This document shows positions 1-6,625 of a stretch of DNA of 9,815 bases, one piece after another. The DNA comes from Verrucomicrobiota bacterium. Lineage in GTDB: Bacteria > Verrucomicrobiota > Verrucomicrobiia > Limisphaerales > UBA11358. The notes beneath the pieces are model-generated. The model saw nothing but the letters and a program-made list of their open reading frames with translations. It did no database searches and had not been told where the DNA came from. Positions within the stretch are counted from its first letter, which is position 1, and each line of letters begins with the position of its first letter. Both the position numbers and the translations under genes were made by a program. Location: assembly GCA_021323835.1 (NCBI GenBank), contig JAJPKI010000333.1, positions 1 to 9,815 on the forward strand, in the 5' to 3' direction.

Positions 1-1143
1 CTCCGTCGCATCTTTCACGTCTGCCGCATGACGCCACAGCCAAATGCCGACACCGCGCGCTTTTGCATATTCGACAAGGTCACGGATTTGTTCATCCGTC
101 CAGTCATCCCAAAACGCGTCCACCACCGTGTATTCGAAACCCAACTCACCGGCCATGCGCGAAAATTCTTTCATCCCTTCCGGTGTGCGCTGTCCGCCAT
201 CGAGCCAGCACCACACCGCGCGACCCGGCTTAATCCAATCCGTGTGAATTCCGTTTGGAAAAAGTTGGGCGTCCGGCGGCGGCGAAAGACTCATCGGGAT
301 GTCGCAGTTCACCAGTGTGTTCAAATCCGCGCCCACCATCACCACGCGCCATGGAGTCGTGATAGCTCCCGTCACCGATGCCGGAATTGCCAGCCGCTTG
401 GCCTCCGCCGCTGAATAATCGTGCAGAAACGGATTGTTCACCGGTTGCTCATTGCCCAGGCGCGTCACGAAGCCGTTATTTCCATCCGCCTGAAATGCCA
501 TGCCCGCATAATCTTTCAGCACCGCTTCCGTGATGGATGCGTAACCGTTGCCGTCCGGTAATTGAAACGTCAACGGCGGCGCCGCCCATTCGCCGTTGGT
601 CACATCGGCAACCGCCTTTTGCTTGTAACTGCCTTCGTAATGACCCGCCAATCCGTGATACCAAACCGTCGCGCCTTCCGGCAGCGTGAAAATTGTTTTT
701 TCATCCGGCACACGACTCGCATCCGACGCGCCGGGAACAATCGCGCGAAAAGCGATGCCGTCATCGAACACCCGCGCTTCCAACGTGTATTGCGTCGTTC
801 CTTGACCGACCATGATCGTCATGCCGTTGCAATGATCCGTCGCGAACGAATGCACACCGCGCGTCGCGTAATTCTCATTCCGCTGATACGATTGGCGCGC
901 TTCAAACCGGACACCTTCGCTCAAATTTTTGCCATCCACCGTCAAATTCATCGGCGACAATTCAATCACCGGTTTATTGCTGAACGTTACCGCATAATTC
1001 AATTGCCCGTGCTGGATGAAAAAGTTGAGACGGACAACGCCGTCCGGACTGGCAACCGTCGCGTGCGCGGCGGTGAATTGGCGAAAGGCAAAAAAACCGG
1101 CGAGCAACAAAGCCAAGAGCAATAGCAGGACAATCTTTTTCAT
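1..1143 (-). CDS. GH97 family glycoside hydrolase, exported, N-terminal half (3' end outside window)
   Basis: An uninterrupted minus-strand frame of 381 codons runs from ATG at 1143 to base 1, with no stop. The start is supported by an ideal signal peptide: MKK, then a Leu/Ala/Phe-rich core, ending near residue 21. Residues about 26-285 fit the GH97 N-terminal beta-sandwich; visible landmarks are 'VFDDGIAFR' (about 125-133) and 'TPWRVVMVG' (263-271). The (beta/alpha)8 barrel begins with 'WIKPGRAVWCW' (303-313), 'YTVVDAFWDDW' and 'GVGIWLWRH'. The family, typified by SusB, contains exo-acting alpha-glucosidases and alpha-galactosidases that release sugars in the periplasm. SusB-like proteins are about 700 residues, so roughly half is seen. 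The catalytic carboxylates that separate inverting from retaining members lie beyond the edge, so the substrate cannot be called. The gene starts 62 bases after the xth stop on the same strand. Confidence 0.88.
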   Translation of the reverse strand, partial: MKKIVLLLLLALLLAGFFAFRQFTAAHATVASPDGVVRLNFFIQHGQLNYAVTFSNKPVIELSPMNLTVDGKNLSEGVRFEARQSYQRNENYATRGVHSFATDHCNGMTIMVGQGTTQYTLEARVFDDGIAFRAIVPGASDASRVPDEKTIFTLPEGATVWYHGLAGHYEGSYKQKAVADVTNGEWAAPPLTFQLPDGNGYASITEAVLKDYAGMAFQADGNNGFVTRLGNEQPVNNPFLHDYSAAEAKRLAIPASVTGAITTPWRVVMVGADLNTLVNCDIPMSLSPPPDAQLFPNGIHTDWIKPGRAVWCWLDGGQRTPEGMKEFSRMAGELGFEYTVVDAFWDDWTDEQIRDLVEYAKARGVGIWLWRHAADVKDATE

Positions 1144-1205
1144 TCGAATGACACGCAGCATTCCTGCAACCCGATGGCAAAGCAATCGCAAATCAAAAAT
1201 GTCGC

Positions 1206-1958
1206 TTATTGGATTTCAATGCCGACCGGACAATGGTCGCTGCCAAGGATTTGATGTCGGATAAAGGCGCTTTTCAATTTCGGGTGGAACGATTTTGAAA
1301 TAAGAAAATAATCTAGCCGCCAGCCGACATTGCGCGAGCGAGCGCCGCTGAAAACGCTCCACCACGTGTAATGTCCCCCGCCCTTCTCAAATTCGCGGAA
1401 TGTGTCGAGAAATCCCGCGCTTACAAAATTGGTGAAACCGGCGCGTTCCTCGGCAGTGAAGCCGTGATTGTGGATGTTCGCGCGCGGATTCGCCAAATCA
1501 ATTTCCGTGTGCGCGACGTTAAGGTCGCCGCAAAAAATGACTGGCTTTTTCTTTTCCAACTTTTTCAGGTAGGCGAGAAAATCTTTGTCCCATTTCTGCC
1601 GATACGTCAGCCGCGAGAGGTCGCGCTTGGAATTGGGAACGTAAACGTTCACGAGAAAGAAATCCGCAAACTCGGCGGCGAGCACGCGGCCTTCGGTGTC
1701 GTGCTCATCCATGCCGATGTGCGGCGTGATGTTGAGCGGTTTCGTTTTGGTGAAAATGGCCGTGCCGGAATAGCCTTTGCGCATGGCGCAATTCCAATGC
1801 GTTTCGTAATGGCGCGGCCAAAGTTGTTCCACGTCGTCGGGCGTGCACTTGATTTCCTGCAGGCACAAAATGTCCGGCTGCTCGGCATCGAGAAATTCCA
1901 GAAAATTTTTCTTCAGCACGGCGCGCAGGCCATTGACGTTCCATGAAATCAGTTTCAT
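1206..1958 (-). CDS. xth: Exodeoxyribonuclease III (AP endonuclease, EEP family)
   Basis: This 250-residue enzyme cleaves DNA at abasic sites and removes 3'-blocking groups in base-excision repair. The whole exonuclease-endonuclease-phosphatase fold is present. By comparison with ExoIII and APE1, the likely key residues are N7 ('SWNVNG'), metal ligand E35 ('LCLQEIKC'), Y106 ('NVYVPNS'), D145 and N147 ('CGDLNVAH'), D216 ('GWRLDYFL') and D241/H242 ('GSDHCPV'). Length is close to E. coli ExoIII (268). The start at 1958 is chosen because 'MKLISWNVNG' is the canonical N-terminus. The frame stays open for 28 more codons to 2042, but those codons lie in an intergenic repeat and look non-coding. No Shine-Dalgarno is visible. 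It lies upstream of the GH97 gene and is divergent from the Fe-S operon. Confidence 0.95.
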   Translation of the reverse strand: MKLISWNVNGLRAVLKKNFLEFLDAEQPDILCLQEIKCTPDDVEQLWPRHYETHWNCAMRKGYSGTAIFTKTKPLNITPHIGMDEHDTEGRVLAAEFADFFLVNVYVPNSKRDLSRLTYRQKWDKDFLAYLKKLEKKKPVIFCGDLNVAHTEIDLANPRANIHNHGFTAEERAGFTNFVSAGFLDTFREFEKGGGHYTWWSVFSGARSRNVGWRLDYFLISKSFHPKLKSAFIRHQILGSDHCPVGIEIQ

Positions 1959-1983
1959 GTGCAAAAAGATAAACGACGATTGG

Positions 1984-2056
1984 ACGCGGATAAACACGGA
2001 TTTGTAGCGGCGGTCTATGACCGTCGAATAACCGTCGCTCACAGAGCGACGCTACA
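1984..2056. repeat. Composite intergenic palindromic repeat: two inverted hairpin units plus a short tandem
   Basis: Outer arms TGTAGCG (2003-2009) and CGCTACA (2050-2056) are exact reverse complements. Inside are two hairpins. The first is CGGTC-TAT-GACCG (2011-2023), extendable to an 8-bp stem with one G-T mismatch. The second is a perfect 8-bp stem with loop ACA (2033-2051). Read outward-in, the two halves are diverged inverted copies of one unit of about 24 bases. They differ by compensatory changes inside the stem (GGTC/GACC against GCTC/GAGC), which suggests that pairing is conserved. Next to them, 1984-1993 and 1994-2003 form an imperfect tandem of the type ACxCGGATxx (7 of 10 bases shared). 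The layout resembles REP/BIME-type or MITE-like elements; copy number cannot be judged from one window. Confidence 0.6.
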
Positions 2057-2063
2057 GCGCGCG

Positions 2064-2092
2064 TTGACGCTTCGATGACAAACCGCTAACTT
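2064..2092 (+). promoter_or_regulatory. Possible weak promoter of the Fe-S operon
   Basis: TTGACG at 2064-2069 matches five of six bases of a sigma-70 -35 box. A 17-base spacer separates it from TAACTT at 2087-2092, a poor -10 box with three of six matches. A transcript from here would begin near 2099, only a few bases before the ATG at 2104, so it would be almost leaderless. The spacing is right but the -10 element is weak, so this could be chance. Confidence 0.2.
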
Positions 2093-2103
2093 GTTGTTGT
2101 CGA

Positions 2104-2487
2104 ATGATTGCCAACATTGCCAAATCCAATTCCGCGCAGCCGAATTTTCGCGTCGGTGACGAGCGGCTGGTCAAGTTGACTTCGAGCGCGGCGCAAAAAG
2201 TTTCGACGTTGTTGACGAAGCAGGGGCGTCCGAATGGCGTGTTGCGCGTGGCAGTCATCGGCGGCGGTTGCTCCGGCCTGCAATACAAGATGGATTTGCA
2301 GGACGCGCCGGCGAACCGCGACATCCTCGTGGAGAGCGGCGGCGTGCGCGTGTTGGTTGACCCCAAAAGCGCGCTTTATGTCACGGGCAGCGAGCTGGAT
2401 TATCTCGAATCGCTCGATGGCGGTTTCAAAGTGAAAAATCCAAACGCCTCAACCAGTTGTTCCTGCGGCGAAAGCTTCAGCGCGTGA
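2104..2487 (+). CDS. A-type iron-sulfur cluster carrier, HesB/IscA/ErpA family
   Basis: This 127-residue cytoplasmic protein carries or inserts Fe-S clusters into apoproteins. The family core is complete. 'VKLTSSAAQKV' begins the fold near residue 23. The first cluster-ligand cysteine is C56 in 'GGGCSGLQYKM'. The segment 'VDPKSALYVTGSELDY' follows at 85-100. The C-terminal pair is C119 and C121 in 'CSCGESF'. Three cysteines in the pattern C-x(62)-C-x-C are the hallmark of the family. 'GFKVKNPNA' before the last cysteines is typical of IscA and ErpA. The sequence does not tell IscA, ErpA and SufA apart, so no symbol is given. A roughly 20-residue N-terminal extension precedes the core; a later start is possible. 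It is first in an operon with an HscB-like gene 4 bases downstream, which supports Fe-S assembly. Confidence 0.93.
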   Translation: MIANIAKSNSAQPNFRVGDERLVKLTSSAAQKVSTLLTKQGRPNGVLRVAVIGGGCSGLQYKMDLQDAPANRDILVESGGVRVLVDPKSALYVTGSELDYLESLDGGFKVKNPNASTSCSCGESFSA

Positions 2488-2491
2488 TGCG

Positions 2492-3094
2492 ATGGATTGT
2501 TTCGCACTCCTGAACGAACCGCGTCGTCCGTGGTTGGACGCGGATTCGCTCAAACAAAAATTTCTCACGCTTTCCGCAACGGCGCATCCCGACAAAATTC
2601 ATTCGGCAAGCGACGCGGACAAAAATAGCGCCGCAAAAAAATTCGCGGAATTGAACGCCGCTTACAATTGTTTGGCCGAACCAAAATCGCGGCTGTTGCA
2701 TTTGCTGGAATTGGAATCGGGCGCGAAGCCAAAGGAAATCCAGCAAATCCCAAATGCGCTCGCGGATTTGTTCGCCGACGTCGCAACGGTTTGTAAAAGG
2801 GCCGATATCTTTTTGGCGGAAGAAAAAAGGAACCTTTCACCCTTGTTGCGCGTCCAATTATTTGAGCGAAGTCAGGAGTGGATTGAGCGGTTAAATTTGT
2901 TGCAAAAAAAACTTGGCGAACTGCGGGAAGATTTGAACAATAATTTAAAAGCGCTCGACGAGCAGTGGATGAAATCAGATGCCGCAGCGCGCAAGACAAT
3001 TTTACCGCGGCTGGAAGAGATTTATCGTTTGCTCGGATATTTTAATCGCTGGAGCAACCAGATTCAGGAACGGACTGTGCAATTGATGTTATGA
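2492..3094 (+). CDS. hscB: HscB-like J-domain co-chaperone for Fe-S cluster assembly
   Basis: This 200-residue protein begins with a J-domain. The signature HPD is at residues 32-34 ('TAHPDK'), followed by a helix with 'FAELNAAYNCL' and 'RLLHLLELE' (about 47-73), as in HscB. The rest is charged and helical, with coiled-coil-like stretches ('LNLLQKKLGELREDLNNN') matching the C-terminal helical bundle with which HscB binds the scaffold IscU. HscB brings IscU to the Hsp70 partner HscA and stimulates its ATPase. E. coli HscB is 171 residues, so this one is slightly long, mainly at the C-terminal end. The gene starts 4 bases after the A-type carrier and overlaps the next start by ATGA. No IscU or HscA gene lies in the window. 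The assignment rests on the J-domain, the helical tail and the neighbour; it could be a divergent DnaJ-type protein. Confidence 0.85.
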   Translation: MDCFALLNEPRRPWLDADSLKQKFLTLSATAHPDKIHSASDADKNSAAKKFAELNAAYNCLAEPKSRLLHLLELESGAKPKEIQQIPNALADLFADVATVCKRADIFLAEEKRNLSPLLRVQLFERSQEWIERLNLLQKKLGELREDLNNNLKALDEQWMKSDAAARKTILPRLEEIYRLLGYFNRWSNQIQERTVQLML

Positions 3095-3789
3095 AGCTCA
3101 TTCGATTTGCGTTTTTGATTTGCGCGTGCGGCGCAAGCGCGAATCTTTTTGCCGACGACTGGCAAACTGCGCTCGCGAAAATGCCGCTGGCGACTTCCAC
3201 GACGGAGTTAAATCGCGACAATTGCGTTCCCCTGCTCTTGAATTCATTTCAATCGAATGGCGTCGTCAAGGCGCTGATTTTCATGCCGGGCGCAACGGAT
3301 GAAATTTATTTTTTTCGCCGCGCTCACGCGCAATTGGCAAATGCAAATGCTTCGCTGGCCGATGCGATTGTCGCGCTAACGAACCAAACTTACATTCAAG
3401 CCGATTTTCGTCCGCCGCTATTGATTTTGCACACGACGGAAGATTCGTTGGACGTGATTGCCGACGAAAAAAATAAATCCACGGCGGAAAAATTACGGCA
3501 ACGAACAGTTTCGGAAAAAATTTCACTGAACGACGCCGATTGGGATGGCGTGCATGAAGCCGTTGGAAAATTTTTAAGCGTCGGCTTGCGTCCGCGCGAA
3601 GGTTCGCCGGATTCCTGGCATTTTTACCGGCACAGTTTCGTGGCGAATGGCGTGACGCAATGGGAATTGCTTGAAACGCTCGCGCTCGCGGGTAAAACGA
3701 CTTTCAGTGTGCATTGGTTGACTGTGGATTTTGAACCCGACCGTCGCGAAGGCCAGCCGCCGAAATTGGAAAAATTTCCCGCGCGTTAA
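3091..3789 (+). CDS. Exported protein of unknown function in the Fe-S operon
   Basis: This 232-residue protein is not recognised. The N-terminus is a signal peptide: K3 and R5, a hydrophobic core 'FAFLICACGA', and a plausible signal peptidase I site after 'NLFA' (about residue 22). Two cysteines in the core do not make a convincing lipobox. The mature part is a soluble alpha/beta-looking sequence with no further membrane segment. Landmarks are 'VKALIFMPGATDEIYFF' (about 59-75), 'PPLLILHTTEDSLDVIADE' and the aromatic 'DSWHFYRHSFVANGVTQWEL', with a Pro/Lys-rich end. The gene shares ATGA with hscB, so translation is probably coupled. This is odd because its product leaves the cytoplasm while its partners act inside it. 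Its TAA stop is interlocked with the convergent glgB stop. Base use resembles its neighbours. Confidence 0.8.
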   Translation: MKLIRFAFLICACGASANLFADDWQTALAKMPLATSTTELNRDNCVPLLLNSFQSNGVVKALIFMPGATDEIYFFRRAHAQLANANASLADAIVALTNQTYIQADFRPPLLILHTTEDSLDVIADEKNKSTAEKLRQRTVSEKISLNDADWDGVHEAVGKFLSVGLRPREGSPDSWHFYRHSFVANGVTQWELLETLALAGKTTFSVHWLTVDFEPDRREGQPPKLEKFPAR

Positions 3790-5984
3790 TCTTCCGGCGC
3801 AAACACGCTCACGCTCAACGGCGGCAGACAAAGTTCCGCGGAATTTTCCTGATTGTGCCATTTTACCGGCGTTGACCAGATGCCGCCGAGACTTCCCATG
3901 TTGCCGCCGCCGTAAATCCCGGCATCGCTGTTCAACACTTCGCGCCATTTGCCCGCACGCGGCAGGCCGAGGCGATAATTCGTCCGTGGCACGGGCGTGA
4001 GATTCAAAATAATTGCCAAAGGATTTGTGCCGTCGGATTTTTGGCGGACAAATGAAAGCGTGCTGTTCTCGCTGTCCACGCAATCAATCCAATAAAATCC
4101 GGCGTAGTCGTAATCCGCCTGCCAGAGCGCCGGCGACGCGAGGTAAAGTTTGTTCAAGTCCTCCACAAATTTTTGCAAGCCGCGATGAAACGGCCCCGCG
4201 TCGAGCAGCCACCAATCGAGCTGGCCGTTTTCGTTCCATTCAGCGCGCTGGCCGATTTCGCCGCCCATGAACAATAATTTTTTTCCGGGAAACATCCATT
4301 GATACGCGAGCAACGCGCGGAGGTTCGCGAATTTCTGCCAGTCATCGCCGGGCATGCGGCCAAGCAGCGAGCCTTTGCCGTGGACCACTTCGTCGTGCGA
4401 CAGGGGCAGAATAAAATTCTCGTGGTGATGATAAATCATCGCGAACGTCAAATCGTTTTGATGATATTTGCGATAGACCGGGTCGAGTTTGAAATAATTC
4501 AGCGTGTCGTGCATCCAGCCCATGTTCCATTTGAAGGAAAATCCGAGGCCGCCGATGTAAGGCGGACGCGTGACTTGCGGCCACGCGGTGGATTCCTCGG
4601 CAATCGTCATGATGCCGGGAAATTCCGAGTGCGTGATGTGATTGAACTTGCGGAGAAAATCTATCGCTTCGAGGTTTTCGCGCCCGCCGTATTGATTTGG
4701 AATCCATTCGCCTTCTTTGCGCGAGTAATCGAGGTAAAGCATCGAGGCAACGGCATCCACGCGCAGGCCGTCAATGTGAAAACGGTCGCACCAATAAAGC
4801 GCGTTGGCGACGAGGAAATTGGAAACTTCGTGGCGACCAAAATTGAAAATCAGCGTGCCCCAATCCTGATGCGCCCCCTTGCGCGGGTCTTCGTGCTCAA
4901 ACAATGCCGTGCCATCGAATTTCGCGAGCGCCCAGGTGTCGCGGGGAAAATGCGCAGGAACCCAATCTACAATTACCCCAACGCCTGCTTCATGCAGCGC
5001 GTTGACGAGAAATTGAAAATCGTCGGGCGTCCCATAACGGCTCGTCGGCGCGTAAAAACCGGTGACTTGATAACCCCACGACGGATAAAACGCGTGCTCG
5101 GCTGCGGGAAGAAATTCGACGTGCGTGAAGCCCATGCGCTTGGCGTAAAGCACAAGCGGCTCGGCGAGTTCGCGGTAGCTCCATGATTCGCTGGCAGATT
5201 TTTTTTGCCATGAGCCGAGATGCACTTCGTAAATGCTCATCGGCGAACGCAATGCGTCGCGTTCGCGGCGCTTTTTCATCCATGCGCCGTCCGTCCATTT
5301 AACTTTTTGCGTGTTCCAAACAATCGCGGCGTTCTTTGGCGCGACTTCGAAGAAAAATCCGAACGGGTCGGTATTCAATTTGATGTTGCCGAAAGCGTCG
5401 CGGATTTCGAATTTGTAATGCGCGCCTTCACCGACGCCGGGGATAAAAATTTCCCAAACACCGGAACCGTCGAGCAAGCGCATTGGATGAAATCGTCCGT
5501 CCCAATTGTTGAAATCGCCCACGACGCTGATGCGTTGCGCATTGGGCGCCCAAACGGCAAAGCTCGTGCCGTGAACGCCGTCAATCGTCCGCAATTGCGC
5601 GCCAAGTTTTTCGTAAATCTTCCGCTCGTCACCTTTGCCGAATAAATACAAATCCGATTCGCCGAGCGTCGGCAGAAATGAATAGGCATCACGCCCGCGG
5701 CGAGTTTTTCCGTCGTGGGTTTTAATCACCAAATCGTAAGCATAAACTTTATTCGCCTTTTTCGTGACACCTTCAAAAATGTCTGTTTGAGGAATTCGTT
5801 GCAGTTCGAATTTTGGCTTGTCCTTTTCGTGAACCGGTTGAATTTCCACTTTCGCGGCGTCCGGAAGAAACGCGCGGACGACGAGACCCGAGCCGTCGCC
5901 GAGCGGGTGCATTCCCAAAAGCGTGTGCGGCGACTGATGTTTTAGTTCGGCAAGACTGCGCAATTCTTCTTTGGTCAACACCAT
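3786..5984 (-). CDS. glgB: 1,4-alpha-glucan (glycogen) branching enzyme, GH13 with CBM48
   Basis: This 732-residue enzyme cuts alpha-1,4-glucan and re-joins the piece by an alpha-1,6 bond, forming branches in glycogen. Length matches E. coli GlgB (728). The order is: N-terminal beta-domain (about 12-105), CBM48 with 'FAVWAPNAQRISVVGDFNNW' (142-161), GH13 barrel (about 245-615) and an all-beta C-terminal domain. The four GH13 regions are intact: 'DWVPAHF' (340-346), 'GLRVDAV' with predicted nucleophile D410, 'IAEEST' with predicted acid/base E463, and 'LPLSHDEVVHG' with predicted D531. Start ATG at 5984 gives a family-like N-terminus ('LAELKHQSPHTLLGMHP'). It follows coaE after 49 bases on the same strand. 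No other glycogen gene (glgA, glgC, glgP) is in the window. Its stop overlaps that of the convergent exported-protein gene. Confidence 0.97.
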   Translation of the reverse strand: MVLTKEELRSLAELKHQSPHTLLGMHPLGDGSGLVVRAFLPDAAKVEIQPVHEKDKPKFELQRIPQTDIFEGVTKKANKVYAYDLVIKTHDGKTRRGRDAYSFLPTLGESDLYLFGKGDERKIYEKLGAQLRTIDGVHGTSFAVWAPNAQRISVVGDFNNWDGRFHPMRLLDGSGVWEIFIPGVGEGAHYKFEIRDAFGNIKLNTDPFGFFFEVAPKNAAIVWNTQKVKWTDGAWMKKRRERDALRSPMSIYEVHLGSWQKKSASESWSYRELAEPLVLYAKRMGFTHVEFLPAAEHAFYPSWGYQVTGFYAPTSRYGTPDDFQFLVNALHEAGVGVIVDWVPAHFPRDTWALAKFDGTALFEHEDPRKGAHQDWGTLIFNFGRHEVSNFLVANALYWCDRFHIDGLRVDAVASMLYLDYSRKEGEWIPNQYGGRENLEAIDFLRKFNHITHSEFPGIMTIAEESTAWPQVTRPPYIGGLGFSFKWNMGWMHDTLNYFKLDPVYRKYHQNDLTFAMIYHHHENFILPLSHDEVVHGKGSLLGRMPGDDWQKFANLRALLAYQWMFPGKKLLFMGGEIGQRAEWNENGQLDWWLLDAGPFHRGLQKFVEDLNKLYLASPALWQADYDYAGFYWIDCVDSENSTLSFVRQKSDGTNPLAIILNLTPVPRTNYRLGLPRAGKWREVLNSDAGIYGGGNMGSLGGIWSTPVKWHNQENSAELCLPPLSVSVFAPED

Positions 5985-6033
5985 GGCAGCGGAAATTTAG
6001 CAGAAAAATCCGGTAAAGCGAAATTTTCCTTTG

Positions 6034-6618
6034 CTATAATTTCGCGAGGATGCGGTCAAGCTGATGTGAATGATTTTCTAAATTGCCTTCGGTCCAAATG
6101 ACAAAATGGGAGCGGGAAATTTTTTCTTCAACCGGCATTTGCGCAGCGATGCGCTGTTGAATTTGTTCCGGCGTCCAGCCGCGCGCGAGTAATCGTTCGC
6201 GTTGGGCATTTGCAGAGCAAGCCGTGCAAATGATTTTGTCGAAATGCGATTCGGCGTTCGTTTCAAATAAAAGCGGAATGACGACGACAGCGAGCGCGAC
6301 ATTTTCCCGTTTCCATTCTTCAATTTGCGCGAGCCAGCGTTCGCGAATTTTTGGATGCAGAATGACTTCGAGTTTTTTCCGCGCCGCAGTATCGGCAAAG
6401 ATAATTTTGGCGAGTTCGTCGCGGCGCAATCGGCCGTCGGGCGAAATGATTTCGCCACCAAATGTTTTTTTTATTTCTTCGAGGGCGGGTTGATTTGGCT
6501 GAACGAGTTCGCGCGTGATTTCATCTGTGTCCACGACTTGCGCGCCGCGTTGACGCAAAAAACCGGCGGTGGTGGATTTGCCCATGCCCACGCCGCCGGT
6601 CAAGCCGCAAAGTTTCAT
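6034..6618 (-). CDS. coaE: Dephospho-CoA kinase
   Basis: This 194-residue cytoplasmic kinase phosphorylates the 3'-hydroxyl of dephospho-CoA, the last step of CoA synthesis. The P-loop 'GGVGMGKST' is at residues 8-16. 'VVDTDEI' (28-34) supplies the D-x-D that in this family includes the catalytic base. 'LHPKIRERW' (87-95), 'IPLLFET' (114-120) and 'RLLARGWTPEQIQQRIAAQMP' (142-162) are the usual CoA-site and lid motifs. Length is normal (E. coli 206). The start at 6618 ('MKLCGLTGG') puts the P-loop at the normal distance from the N-terminus. An in-frame ATG at 6636 would add six residues and overlap the S53 gene. With the 6618 start only 7 bases separate it from the S53 stop, so it probably shares that transcript. 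Confidence 0.95.
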   Translation of the reverse strand: MKLCGLTGGVGMGKSTTAGFLRQRGAQVVDTDEITRELVQPNQPALEEIKKTFGGEIISPDGRLRRDELAKIIFADTAARKKLEVILHPKIRERWLAQIEEWKRENVALAVVVIPLLFETNAESHFDKIICTACSANAQRERLLARGWTPEQIQQRIAAQMPVEEKISRSHFVIWTEGNLENHSHQLDRILAKL

Positions 6619-6625
6619 GCGGAAA

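Noticed and set aside
562..1125. 187-codon plus-strand open frame
   Set aside because: It is antisense to the GH97 gene, whose signal peptide and family motifs read continuously on the minus strand. Its Arg-rich composition is typical of an antisense shadow.
1144..1205. Possible terminator between xth and the GH97 gene (GCAG-CATTC-CTGC)
   Set aside because: The stem is only 4 bp and has no following T-run in the direction of transcription.
1371..1946. 191-codon plus-strand open frame
   Set aside because: It is antisense to xth, which has every catalytic motif of the ExoIII family.
4299..5186. 295-codon plus-strand open frame
   Set aside because: It lies wholly antisense to glgB, in which all GH13 motifs are intact. 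It is Arg/Val-rich with no recognisable motif and is a by-product of glgB codon use.
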